Shown here piece by piece: positions 56,611 to 64,000 of a DNA stretch of 64,000 nucleotides. Origin of the DNA: Agrobacterium tumefaciens_K (GTDB taxonomy: Bacteria; Pseudomonadota; Alphaproteobacteria; Rhizobiales; Rhizobiaceae); the NCBI RefSeq assembly GCF_031801495.1, contig NZ_JAOEGC010000002.1, positions 2,480,001-2,544,000 on the forward strand. Reading direction: 5' to 3'. Position 1 is the stretch's first letter, and each line of letters starts with the position of its first letter. The position numbers and the translations under genes were made by a program. The notes below the pieces were generated by a model, which ran no database searches, had not been told where the DNA came from, and saw only the letters and a list, made by a program, of their open reading frames with translations.

Positions 56611-56784
56611 ATGACGCATACGTTCTATATCGGCATGTCCTATGCCGCGACCGGCCTTGTAGTTCTTGCCCTTATTATCTGGGTGATTGTGGATGGACGG
56701 GGACGCCGGCGTGAATTGAAGGAACTGGAAGCCGCCGGTGTTCGCCGCAGGCCGAAAGTCGCATCGGGCGGCGACACACCATGA
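56611..56784 (+). CDS. ccmD: Haem exporter accessory protein CcmD
   Basis: 57-residue single-TM protein (helix about 9-29, MSYAATGLVVLALIIWVIV) with a basic C-terminus (RGRRRELKELEAAGVRRR), the CcmD pattern, a stabiliser of the CcmABC complex and release factor for holo-CcmE. I use ATG 56611, since GGAGG lies 10 bp upstream; the in-frame GTG 56602 is too close to it. Too short for easy calling, but placement between ccmC and ccmG is decisive. Confidence 0.9.
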   Translation: MTHTFYIGMSYAATGLVVLALIIWVIVDGRGRRRELKELEAAGVRRRPKVASGGDTP

Positions 56785-57380
56785 GCGGCATCGATCGGAA
56801 CACAGAACCACAACCCAAAAGCCGATCGCGCTACATCATGGCGCTTGTTCCACTTGTGCTGTTCGGCGGCTTTGCGCTTGTGGCGGGCAAGATGCTCTAC
56901 GATCAGGATGTCAACGGGCTGGATGTCAGCGCCATTCCATCCGCACTGATCGGCACGAAAGCCCCGCCGCTGTCACTGCCGCCACTGGAGGGAGCAAACC
57001 TTCCGGCTCTGACCGATGCCGCCGTCAAGGGCAAGCTGACGCTCGTGAATGTCTTCGCCTCGTGGTGCATTCCGTGCCGGCAGGAACATCCCATTCTGGA
57101 GGAACTGGCAAAAGACGGCCGCATCAACATAGTCGGTATCAACTACAAGGACAAATCCGAGAACGCGCTGCGCTTTCTTGGTGAACTCGGCACTCCCTAT
57201 GCCGCGATCGGTATAGACCCCAACGGCAAGGCGGCGATTGACTGGGGCGTTTACGGCATTCCGGAAAGTTATCTGGTCGATGCCGAAGGTACGATCGTTT
57301 ATAAGAAGGTCGGCCCCTTCGATGGGCAAAGCGTTCAGCAGGGGCTTTTCCCGGCAATAGAAGCAGCCGTCAAAAAGTGA
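56781..57380 (+). CDS. ccmG: Thiol:disulfide interchange protein CcmG (DsbE)
   Basis: 199-residue membrane-anchored thioredoxin that reduces apocytochrome c cysteines before haem attachment. TM helix about 18-37; CxxC active site FASWCIPCRQEHPI (Cys96, Cys99); conserved cis-Pro in GVYGIPESYLVDAEG. The ATG overlaps the ccmD stop by 4 bp. The remaining haem-ligation genes (ccmE, ccmF, ccmH) are not in the window, as expected if they are in a separate cluster. Confidence 0.95.
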   Translation: MSGIDRNTEPQPKSRSRYIMALVPLVLFGGFALVAGKMLYDQDVNGLDVSAIPSALIGTKAPPLSLPPLEGANLPALTDAAVKGKLTLVNVFASWCIPCRQEHPILEELAKDGRINIVGINYKDKSENALRFLGELGTPYAAIGIDPNGKAAIDWGVYGIPESYLVDAEGTIVYKKVGPFDGQSVQQGLFPAIEAAVKK

Positions 57381-57401
57381 CCCAAGACGTTCTTCAGACG
57401 C

Positions 57402-58631
57402 TCATTTGTTGGAGATGATCCGTAGGGCCGGTGCACCGGTTGCGGGTAGATTTCCACCTTCCAGAATGACCCGATCTCGCCCGCCTCCCTTGGCGGCATA
57501 AAGGCTGTCATCGGCGCGCTTGATGGCATCGTGGATGGAATGATCACCGCGTGCGACGGCCGATACACCAAAACTTGCGGTGATATGGGTTGAAATGCCC
57601 CGGCTGGTCCAGTCCATCCCGGCCAGCTCGGCGCGTGCGGCTTCTGCAAGGAAACCCACCGACTCGGCGGTGCAATCCGGCAGGAAAACGACAAACTCCT
57701 CGCCGCCGAAACGGGCAACCAGACCATTTTCAGGAACCTTGCGCCTCAGCAAATCCGAAAGGCCGATCAGGACGATATCACCGGCAGCATGTCCGAAATG
57801 GTCGTTGATCTGTTTGAAATGGTCGATATCGCAGGCGATTACCGCACCGGAAGGCGCGCCTTCGCGAAAATCCGGAACACGCCGCTCGAATCCTCGCCGG
57901 TTCAGAAGGTTGGTCAAGGGATCATGTTCCGCAGCGTGCAGATGCCTGTCCACGACGACCGATATCTGGCTGGCGAGAACCGCAAGAGCCATCAGGAATC
58001 CGAAGATGCTGGCCGCAACCTGCATGTAGAAGGCGTAGTCGGACTCGAAAAATTCTCCCAGTTCGACCATCGTTCCATGTGGGGTCATCACGATCAGCAC
58101 AACAATCCTGATGATTGTTTCGAGCACCACCAGAGACGCAGCCGCCATCAAGGCCTTGTCGGCCAACACCTGTGCGCGTTTTCGCACCATCCAGACAGGC
58201 CAGGCCAACAAGATGGCAACGACCGTATCGCCGATCACCAACTCACGTTTCAGATCGGGTGTGACGAAGACATGGAAAGAAACGAGCAGAAAAGCGACGA
58301 GGACAATGGACAGACGTGCCTTCGTATGGGTCGGACACCTGAAATGAACCAGCAGGGCGTGCCCGTAAAAGAAGAAGGCGGAGAAGAACAGGAGGTTCGA
58401 GAGAATGGCCTGCAATTCGAATGGCAGGGAGCCGAGCGCAAGTGGGGCAACAAATCCGGCGGACGCAGAGAGGTAACCTACGCCCCAGTACAGCGCAGAT
58501 TCGTGTCCACTCCTCTGCAGGAACAGGAAAATCACGCCGAATGTCAGCATGATAAAGGGAAGGAGGTAGGCGAAATTATCTTCCAACGTCTTCTGCCGGG
58601 AACTGAAAGCCGATGTCTTCAAGCGGCACAA
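57402..58631 (-). CDS. Membrane GGDEF-domain diguanylate cyclase
   Basis: 409 residues as the longest frame, with about seven hydrophobic segments in the first 230 residues and a C-terminal GGDEF domain (about 245-400). The active site is ARFGGEEFVVFLPD (GGEEF, catalytically competent form). The inhibitory RxxD site four residues before the usual LPCRYGGEEF alignment reads PENG, so the I-site is absent. It should make c-di-GMP. The start is uncertain: the first codons (58631) are TTG-initiated and Arg/Cys-rich; a TTG at 58586 (giving MEDNFAYLLPF) is a good alternative. It converges on ccmG (21-bp gap). Confidence 0.88.
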   Translation of the reverse strand: MCRLKTSAFSSRQKTLEDNFAYLLPFIMLTFGVIFLFLQRSGHESALYWGVGYLSASAGFVAPLALGSLPFELQAILSNLLFFSAFFFYGHALLVHFRCPTHTKARLSIVLVAFLLVSFHVFVTPDLKRELVIGDTVVAILLAWPVWMVRKRAQVLADKALMAAASLVVLETIIRIVVLIVMTPHGTMVELGEFFESDYAFYMQVAASIFGFLMALAVLASQISVVVDRHLHAAEHDPLTNLLNRRGFERRVPDFREGAPSGAVIACDIDHFKQINDHFGHAAGDIVLIGLSDLLRRKVPENGLVARFGGEEFVVFLPDCTAESVGFLAEAARAELAGMDWTSRGISTHITASFGVSAVARGDHSIHDAIKRADDSLYAAKGGGRDRVILEGGNLPATGAPALRIISNK

Positions 58632-58710
58632 TTACCAAGCACCCGTTAAGGAAATCTCCCGCTACCTTGAAAAACTGGCCCTTTTCGCCCCGGAGCAGAG
58701 CTTCTCCGGA

Positions 58711-59307
58711 TCACATTTGCGGAAGAGCGTTCTGCCATTCCTTGATCGCGTCAACCGGCCAGACCAGCATGATGACGTTGAGGGTGAGGTTGTCACGGAT
58801 AAGCCAGCCGGTAAAAATCTCGAAGAAAATGGCGATGATGACCGTCAGCCAGACCGGAACGCGAGCAGCAAAAAGAAAGCCCATCGCCATGAAAACCGTA
58901 TCCATGGCAGAGTTCAGTATACTGTCGCCGGTGTATCCCAGTGCCATGGTTGCCGTGCGGTAGCGATCGATGATGATGGGCGAGTTTTCGAGAATTTCCC
59001 ACGCCGCCTCGATGAGAACCGCAAGCGACAGCCGCATGGCAAAGGATTGCCTGCGGAACAGGAACCAGGCCAGCGCGTAAAACAGGAAGCCGTGAATGAT
59101 GTGCGACGGCGTATACCAGTCAGCCAGATGCTGCGAATTACCCGGCGTGTTCACACCGGGTTCGAACAGCTTGACGTAACCGCATTCGCAGATGGGAATG
59201 CGGCCCATGAAATAAAGAATGGCGATCTGCGCAAGAAGAAGCCCAGCAGCAACGCCGAACCATTTCAGCGTGCGCGAGCGGGAAACCGGCATTTCGGCGA
59301 TCGTCAT
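58711..59307 (-). CDS. DUF2585-family membrane protein
   Basis: 198 residues with five to six hydrophobic segments, beginning MTIAEMPVSRSRTLKWFGVA. The conserved stretch SQHLADWYTPSHIIHGFLFYAL has the His pairs typical of the DUF2585 family (UPF0314), and LIEAAWEILENSPIIIDRYR follows; both suggest a membrane enzyme or metal site, though no activity is known. The ATG overlaps the yciB stop by 4 bp, so it is coupled to septation protein A. Confidence 0.87.
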   Translation of the reverse strand: MTIAEMPVSRSRTLKWFGVAAGLLLAQIAILYFMGRIPICECGYVKLFEPGVNTPGNSQHLADWYTPSHIIHGFLFYALAWFLFRRQSFAMRLSLAVLIEAAWEILENSPIIIDRYRTATMALGYTGDSILNSAMDTVFMAMGFLFAARVPVWLTVIIAIFFEIFTGWLIRDNLTLNVIMLVWPVDAIKEWQNALPQM

Positions 59308-59954
59308 TTCTCGTCCTTGTTGAGCGGCTCGAGCGAATGACGCATGACAAGCGGCATCTGCGCCATGGTGAAGACGATCGTGATCGGCATGGTGCCCCAC
59401 ACCTTGAAAGCGACCCAGGCGTCGGTGGAAAAGCCGCGCCAGACCACCTCATTGAGCACGGCAAGGAAGAGGAAGAAGAAACCCCAGCGGAAGGTAAGCT
59501 TTCTCCAACCCTCGTCGGTCAGCTTGAAAGCCGAGTTGAAGACATAACCCAGCAGTGACTGCCCGAAGAACAGCCCGCCGAGCAGAATGACACCGAACAG
59601 CGCATTGACGATTGTCGGCTTCATCTTGATGAAGGTATCGTTCTGCAGCCAGAGCGTCAGCGCGCCGAAGACCAGAACCACGATGCCGGAAATCAGCGGC
59701 ATGATCGGCAGCTTGCGCGTCAGCAACCATGAAACGGAAAGCGCCAGCGCTGTTGCGATCATGAACAGGCCGGTCGCGATGAAGATCGGCCCACCGAATT
59801 CCGTCAGAACCGGGAAGTGCGATGCGAGCCATTCGCCACGCGAATTGGCAAAGAAGAAAACCAGAAGCGGACCTAGCTCAAGTACGAATTTCAGCACCGG
59901 GCTGATCTCCGCCACCATCTTTTCGCTTTCCTTGGAATTGCTTTCGATATCCAT
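59304..59954 (-). CDS. yciB: Septation protein A homologue (YciB/IspZ)
   Basis: 216-residue membrane protein of the IspZ/YciB family with about six TM helices. It has the family's N-terminal KFVLELGPLLVFFFANSRGEW and C-terminal NEVVWRGFSTDAWVAFKVWG segments. In Shigella ispZ mutants fail to divide properly; YciB is linked to envelope integrity in E. coli. ATG 59954 is preceded by GGGAG at 7 bp; a TTG two codons earlier exists. It starts right after the ftsY stop. Confidence 0.9.
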   Translation of the reverse strand: MDIESNSKESEKMVAEISPVLKFVLELGPLLVFFFANSRGEWLASHFPVLTEFGGPIFIATGLFMIATALALSVSWLLTRKLPIMPLISGIVVLVFGALTLWLQNDTFIKMKPTIVNALFGVILLGGLFFGQSLLGYVFNSAFKLTDEGWRKLTFRWGFFFLFLAVLNEVVWRGFSTDAWVAFKVWGTMPITIVFTMAQMPLVMRHSLEPLNKDEK

Positions 59955-59956
59955 GC

Positions 59957-61402
59957 TCAAACTCCCGCGATGGCCTTGGCGAAATCTTCCGCCTCAAACG
60001 GCTCCAGATCGTCCACGCCTTCGCCTACGCCAATGAAATAGACCGGCAGCTTGTGTTTTGCAGCAATGGCAACGAGGATACCCCCCCGTGCCGTGCCATC
60101 CAATTTTGTCATAATCAGGCCCGAAACACCCGCAACGTTGCGGAAAATTTCGACCTGGTTCATGGCGTTCTGACCGGTCGTCGCGTCGAGCGTCTGGAGA
60201 ACTGTGTGAGGCGCATCCGGATCGAGCTTGCCGAGCACGCGCACGATCTTTTCAAGCTCTGCCATCAGCTCCGTCTTGTTCTGCAGACGGCCTGCCGTGT
60301 CTATGATGAGGACGTCGCTTTTCTTTGCCCGCGCCTGCTCATAGGCATCATAGGCAAGACCGGCCGCATCCGCGCCAAGTTTCGTCCCAATGAATTCAGA
60401 TCCCGTACGATCCGCCCAGATCTTCAGCTGCTCGATGGCGGCTGCACGGAAGGTATCGCCAGCCGCCAGCATAACCTTGAGGCCCGAACCGGAAAGTTTG
60501 GCCGCCAGCTTGCCGATGGTCGTCGTCTTGCCAGTGCCATTGACACCCACCACGAGAATGACGTGCGGCTTGTGGGAAAGATCGAGTTCGAGCGGTTTGG
60601 CCACCGGCGTCAGCACCTTGGTGATTTCGCCCGCCATGATGCGCGCCACGTCCTCGCCGCTGACATCCTTGCCGTAACGCTCGGACGACAGTGCTCCGGT
60701 AATGCGCATCGCTGTCTCGACGCCAAGATCGGACTGGATCAGCAGATCCTCCAGCTCATCCAGCGTATCTTCATCCAGCTTGCGCTTGGTGAAAAGGGCC
60801 GAGATTTGACTGGTGAGTTGCGACGACGTGCGGGCGAGACCGGCGCGCAGACGCTGGAACCACGTCAGCTTGGGCGCTGGCGCAGCTTCGACAGGCTCCA
60901 CACGCTCACTGGCCGAAGAAAATCCTTTCGGAAGTACGGCTGGCGCGGAAGAAACATCGTCTGTCGTGGCGGCTTCCGCCTCGTCCAGCAGATTGTCTAT
61001 GACCGCTTCGTCGAGCGGGGCGTCCACGACAACCGGCGCTTCCCCTGTACCAGCAACAGCTTCCTCTTCCTCGGCCTCGGCTTCCGCCTCGAGAAGCGAA
61101 AGCGGCACAATACCGATATCACCGGCTTCGGAAGCATTCGGCAGAAGCGGAGCGTCTTCCTCGTCGGAAACCGCCTCGGCCTCGCTCACATCATCGGGCG
61201 CTGGCCCACCTGCGGTGTCCATTTCCACGGCGAGAACCGGATCGTCCGCAAGCGGAGCAACCGCCTCGGCTTCATGAAGCGCGTTCTCGAAGGCCGAGCG
61301 CTCGCCGTCTTTCTCAAGCGCGGCATCGTCATGCGGCTTGTCACCCGCCTCGGCCTTGTCCTTGCCGAATGAAAAGACTTTCTTGATGAAGCCAAGGGCC
61401 AT
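59957..61402 (-). CDS. ftsY: Signal recognition particle receptor FtsY
   Basis: SRP-receptor GTPase. 481 residues, of which about the first 180 form a highly acidic Ala/Glu/Asp-rich A domain (many VAEAEAEEEEA-like stretches), followed by the N domain and the G domain. The G1 motif is GVNGTGKTTTIGKLA, DTAGRLQNK is G3 and TKLDGTARGG is G4-G5. Start ATG at 61402 (MALGFIKKVFSFGKDKAE, a basic amphipathic membrane-targeting start). It lies between mtaB and yciB in a packed run, 24 bp after mtaB. Confidence 0.96.
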   Translation of the reverse strand: MALGFIKKVFSFGKDKAEAGDKPHDDAALEKDGERSAFENALHEAEAVAPLADDPVLAVEMDTAGGPAPDDVSEAEAVSDEEDAPLLPNASEAGDIGIVPLSLLEAEAEAEEEEAVAGTGEAPVVVDAPLDEAVIDNLLDEAEAATTDDVSSAPAVLPKGFSSASERVEPVEAAPAPKLTWFQRLRAGLARTSSQLTSQISALFTKRKLDEDTLDELEDLLIQSDLGVETAMRITGALSSERYGKDVSGEDVARIMAGEITKVLTPVAKPLELDLSHKPHVILVVGVNGTGKTTTIGKLAAKLSGSGLKVMLAAGDTFRAAAIEQLKIWADRTGSEFIGTKLGADAAGLAYDAYEQARAKKSDVLIIDTAGRLQNKTELMAELEKIVRVLGKLDPDAPHTVLQTLDATTGQNAMNQVEIFRNVAGVSGLIMTKLDGTARGGILVAIAAKHKLPVYFIGVGEGVDDLEPFEAEDFAKAIAGV

Positions 61403-61426
61403 GATTGTTCCGTGTCTTGTTCCGCG

Positions 61427-62701
61427 TCAGGCAGCGTCAGCCGCCCGGAGCTCCATGCTGAGATGTTTGCCGTTGTGGCCCGTAATAGCAACCTGCGCAA
61501 GCGTACGGGGCAAAAGCGCTGGCGCTTCGACAAGCGTGAAATTGTCGGTATGGGCAAAACCGTTGTTTTCGACAAGGATAGTCTGCACCGAACCGACCAT
61601 AGTCTCGAGGTGCGCAAGCTTCAGCGCCTCGCCGCGCACACGCAGCCTGGCGGCCCGCTCCTTCACAAGCGCGCGGTCAAGCTGCGGCATGCGGGCCGCG
61701 GGCGTGCCCGGGCGCGGGCTGTAGGGGAAAACATGCAGGCTGGAAATGCCACATTCTTCCGCCAGTGTCGCGGCGTTCTCCGCCATCTCATCGGTTTCGG
61801 TCGGAAAACCGGCGATCATATCCGCCCCGAAGGCGATATCGGGGCGCAAGCGCCGCACCTCATGACAGAAACGGATGGCATCGTCGCGCAGATGGCGGCG
61901 CTTCATGCGCTTCAGGATCATGTCATCGCCGTGTTGAAGCGACAGATGCAGATGCGGCATGAAACGCGGTTCGTCGGCGATCAGGTCCAGCAAATGCCTG
62001 TCAGCCTCGATGCTGTCTATGGACGACAGCCGCAGTCGCAGGATGTCCGGCACCTGCTTCAATAGCGTCTTGGCCAGATATCCAAGCGACGGCTCTCCTG
62101 GCAGATCCGCACCGTAGCTCGTGGCATCCACCCCGGTCAGAACAATCTCGCGATAACCGCTTTCCGTCAGCTTGCGGGCCTGCTCCACCACCGCGCCCAT
62201 GGGAACCGAACGGGAATTGCCTCGCCCGTAGGGAATGATGCAGAAGGTGCAGCGGTGGTCGCAGCCGTTCTGCACCTGAATGAAAGCGCGCACATGCCCG
62301 TCGATGTGCTTGACCATCTGCGGAGCAGTGGCCTTGATGCTCATGATATCGTTGACGCGCAGCTTCTCTTCCGCCGAAACGCCAAAATCGGGAAGCGCGC
62401 GATAGGATGCGCTTTTCAGTTTTTCCTCGTTGCCGAGCACAGCATCCACTTCCGGCATCTCGGCGAAGATCTGCTTTTCGGTCTGCGCGGCACAACCGGT
62501 CACGATGATACGCGCATGCGGGTTGTCCCGGCGTGCACGGCGGATAGCCTGACGCGCCTGACGCACTGCTTCACCGGTCACGGCACAGGTGTTGACGAGA
62601 ACGGCATTGTTGAGCCCGGCCTTCTCAGCTTCGGCCCGCATCACTTCCGATTCATAGGTATTGAGACGGCAGCCGAAGGTGATGACCTCGACGCCGCTCA
62701 T
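61427..62701 (-). CDS. mtaB: tRNA (t6A37) methylthiotransferase
   Basis: Radical SAM methylthiotransferase that makes ms2t6A in tRNA. 424 residues. Order: N-terminal UPF0004 domain with Cys11 (TFGCRLNTYE) and Cys39 (LVNTCAV), radical SAM domain with CDHRCTFCIIPYGRG (CxxxCxxC), and a C-terminal TRAM-like RNA-binding domain. The ATG at 62701 overlaps the dapF stop by 4 bp. The modification acts on the t6A product of TsaD, which is also encoded in this window (18255-19352). Confidence 0.94.
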   Translation of the reverse strand: MSGVEVITFGCRLNTYESEVMRAEAEKAGLNNAVLVNTCAVTGEAVRQARQAIRRARRDNPHARIIVTGCAAQTEKQIFAEMPEVDAVLGNEEKLKSASYRALPDFGVSAEEKLRVNDIMSIKATAPQMVKHIDGHVRAFIQVQNGCDHRCTFCIIPYGRGNSRSVPMGAVVEQARKLTESGYREIVLTGVDATSYGADLPGEPSLGYLAKTLLKQVPDILRLRLSSIDSIEADRHLLDLIADEPRFMPHLHLSLQHGDDMILKRMKRRHLRDDAIRFCHEVRRLRPDIAFGADMIAGFPTETDEMAENAATLAEECGISSLHVFPYSPRPGTPAARMPQLDRALVKERAARLRVRGEALKLAHLETMVGSVQTILVENNGFAHTDNFTLVEAPALLPRTLAQVAITGHNGKHLSMELRAADAA

Positions 62702-63603
62702 ATCGCCCCCTGCTCGGAGCAGGCGCCGCTGGCGACGTCGCGCTTCCATGTGCCGGTAACGGGATCGACGGACCCCGACCATTCCCACTCGGCGGGACCG
62801 GTCATGATGACGTGATTGTCCTCGCGCCATTCGATGGTCAGCGGAACGCGTATCGGTGCCGAGGCAACATCGATTGTGACAGTGCGGCCAGTGCGGCCGG
62901 TGCGCGCAGCAGAAACACCCGCAGCACAGGCAGCCGAACCGCAGGCAAGCGTCAGCCCCGCGCCACGTTCCCAGGTACGGGTGCGCAATGATGCATCGGA
63001 GGTAACCTGCGCCAACGTGATATTTGCCTTTTCCGGAAACATAGGATGGTTTTCCAGAAGCGGCCCGATGCGTTCGAGGTCGAAGCTCATCGGATCACGG
63101 TCCACCCAGAACACCGCGTGCGGATTACCCATGGACATCACGGCAGGCGAATGCAGGATGGGATTGTCGATCGGCCCGATCTGCAGTTCGATACGGCTGG
63201 TATCGTGAAACTCTTCAGAAAGCGGGATGTCCTGCCAGTCGAAACGTGGGCTTCCCATATCGACGGAAATCATGCCGTCGTCATGTTCGATGGCATTCAG
63301 AATGCCGGCCACGGTCTGGAAGGTGAAAACCTTCTTGCCCGTTTCAGAGGCGAGAGCCTGTACGACACAGCGCGTCCCGTTGCCGCAGGCCTGCGCCTTC
63401 GTGCCATCGCAATTCAGGATATCGATATAGGCGTCCGTGCCGTTCGTGCGCGGATCGTGGATGGCCATGATCTGATCGAACTGCGTCGCCGGATCGGCAT
63501 TCAATGCGATTGCCGCCGAAGGCGTGACCATCTCCTTACGGCCGCGCATATCGACAACGAGGATCTTGTTGCCAAGCCCGTTCATCTTCGCAAATTCGAC
63601 CAT
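62698..63603 (-). CDS. dapF: Diaminopimelate epimerase
   Basis: Converts LL- to meso-diaminopimelate for lysine and peptidoglycan. 301 residues. The two catalytic cysteines are in AQACGNGTRCV (Cys73) and TLACGSAACAAG (Cys221). Start at ATG 63603 (MVEFAKMNGLGNKI), the family opening; ATG 63612 would add three residues. First gene of dapF-mtaB-ftsY-yciB-DUF2585, with overlaps or small gaps throughout. Confidence 0.96.
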   Translation of the reverse strand: MVEFAKMNGLGNKILVVDMRGRKEMVTPSAAIALNADPATQFDQIMAIHDPRTNGTDAYIDILNCDGTKAQACGNGTRCVVQALASETGKKVFTFQTVAGILNAIEHDDGMISVDMGSPRFDWQDIPLSEEFHDTSRIELQIGPIDNPILHSPAVMSMGNPHAVFWVDRDPMSFDLERIGPLLENHPMFPEKANITLAQVTSDASLRTRTWERGAGLTLACGSAACAAGVSAARTGRTGRTVTIDVASAPIRVPLTIEWREDNHVIMTGPAEWEWSGSVDPVTGTWKRDVASGACSEQGAI

Positions 63604-63819
63604 ATCCGTCATCGTCCTGAACCTGTCTGAGCCTATCATGCGGTGTAAGCGCCGCATTTGCCCCCTATATGGCGGAAATGGCGATGAATTACCAGTGTGT
63701 GATGATTGAAGTGAGCGTTGGGGTCAAACCGCTGCGCCAATCGGCCGCTCACTCAAAACCTCTTGCGTTTCCAGATGATATGACCGCTAAGTTGTGAAGT
63801 AAAACCGGGAGACCATGTT

Positions 63820-63948
63820 ATGGCCAAGGGACAACTTCGAAGCAACAAAGAAGTCAGAAAACCCAAGAAGGATAAGGTGGCAAAATCCGCGCCACCCACA
63901 CTCGGGTCACAGGTGAAAGCCAGCGAAAGCACGACCAAAAAGAAATAA
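63820..63948 (+). CDS. Small basic protein of unknown function (42 residues)
   Basis: Short frame beginning MAKGQLRSNKEVRKPKKDK with a Lys-rich stop-proximal STTKKK. GGGAG sits 8 bp before the ATG. More than a quarter of the residues are Lys or Arg, so it is highly basic and probably unfolded, perhaps RNA- or ribosome-binding. Similar tiny proteins starting MAKGQ(L/M)RSN are, to my recollection, common in rhizobia. It is divergent from dapF across a 216-bp region. Too small for certainty. Confidence 0.6.
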   Translation: MAKGQLRSNKEVRKPKKDKVAKSAPPTLGSQVKASESTTKKK

Positions 63949-64000
63949 ATGGAAACCGCTGCGATGGCGTTGCGACGTATTGCATGACGTCGATCGCCAC

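Overview
The window looks like about 64 kb of core chromosome from a Rhizobiaceae alphaproteobacterium, most likely Agrobacterium/Rhizobium. The reasons are the mdh-sucCDAB-lpd operon order, an Omp19/Inh lipoprotein and an IalB-type secreted protein, an alphaproteobacterial Mic60-like gene inside the hem cluster, a ybhL-type leader upstream of a Bax-inhibitor-1 gene, rhizobial-type palindromic repeats, and uniformly GC-rich third codon positions. The species call is inference. I see no IS element, prophage, integrase, CRISPR array, tRNA or rRNA, and no clearly broken gene. lpdA is cut only by the window edge.

Layout. 1-9.5 kb (minus): mdh-sucC-sucD-sucA-sucB-lysE-like-lpdA, i.e. malate dehydrogenase, succinyl-CoA synthetase and the 2-oxoglutarate dehydrogenase complex, with a LysE-family exporter between sucB and lpdA. 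9.6-15 kb (minus): zapE, an Inh/Omp19 lipoprotein, and sdhCDAB (complex II). 15.3-19.4 kb: a small secreted protein (plus), then tsaD-gpsA-yciI-EVE and an ETF-beta-type lysine methyltransferase (minus). 19.4-25.4 kb (plus): hemC-hemD-mic60-hemY-terB-GATase, linking tetrapyrrole synthesis with a mitofilin-like membrane protein. 25.4-36 kb: MFS exporter, yggT, ppa, GNAT, typA, an M3 oligopeptidase, a marR-MFS pair, and argG. 36-42 kb: SDR, a second LysE exporter, a three-gene TrpXYZ-like ABC uptake system, and rlmN. 42-50.3 kb: IalB, YkvA, phhB, LMW-PTP, thpR, tesA divergent from ybbA-ybbP, a Bax-inhibitor-1 gene with a structured leader, and DUF2794. 50.5-57.4 kb: DUF1223, acnA, and ccmABCDG (cytochrome c maturation). 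57.4-64 kb: a membrane GGDEF protein, then dapF-mtaB-ftsY-yciB-DUF2585 (minus, tightly packed), and a 42-residue basic protein (plus).

Functionally the window concentrates aerobic respiratory metabolism: TCA enzymes (mdh, sucABCD, lpd, sdhCDAB, acnA), haem supply (hemC, hemD, hemY) and cytochrome c assembly (ccmABCDG). I found no dramatic new system. The best leads are small: a TTACGTAA palindrome upstream of both TCA operons, strong hairpins in the sucD-sucA spacer and the argG leader, the Mic60-in-hem arrangement, the structured leader of the Bax-inhibitor-1 gene, and several conserved-looking proteins of unknown function (122-aa secreted, 42-aa basic, DUF2585, DUF2794).
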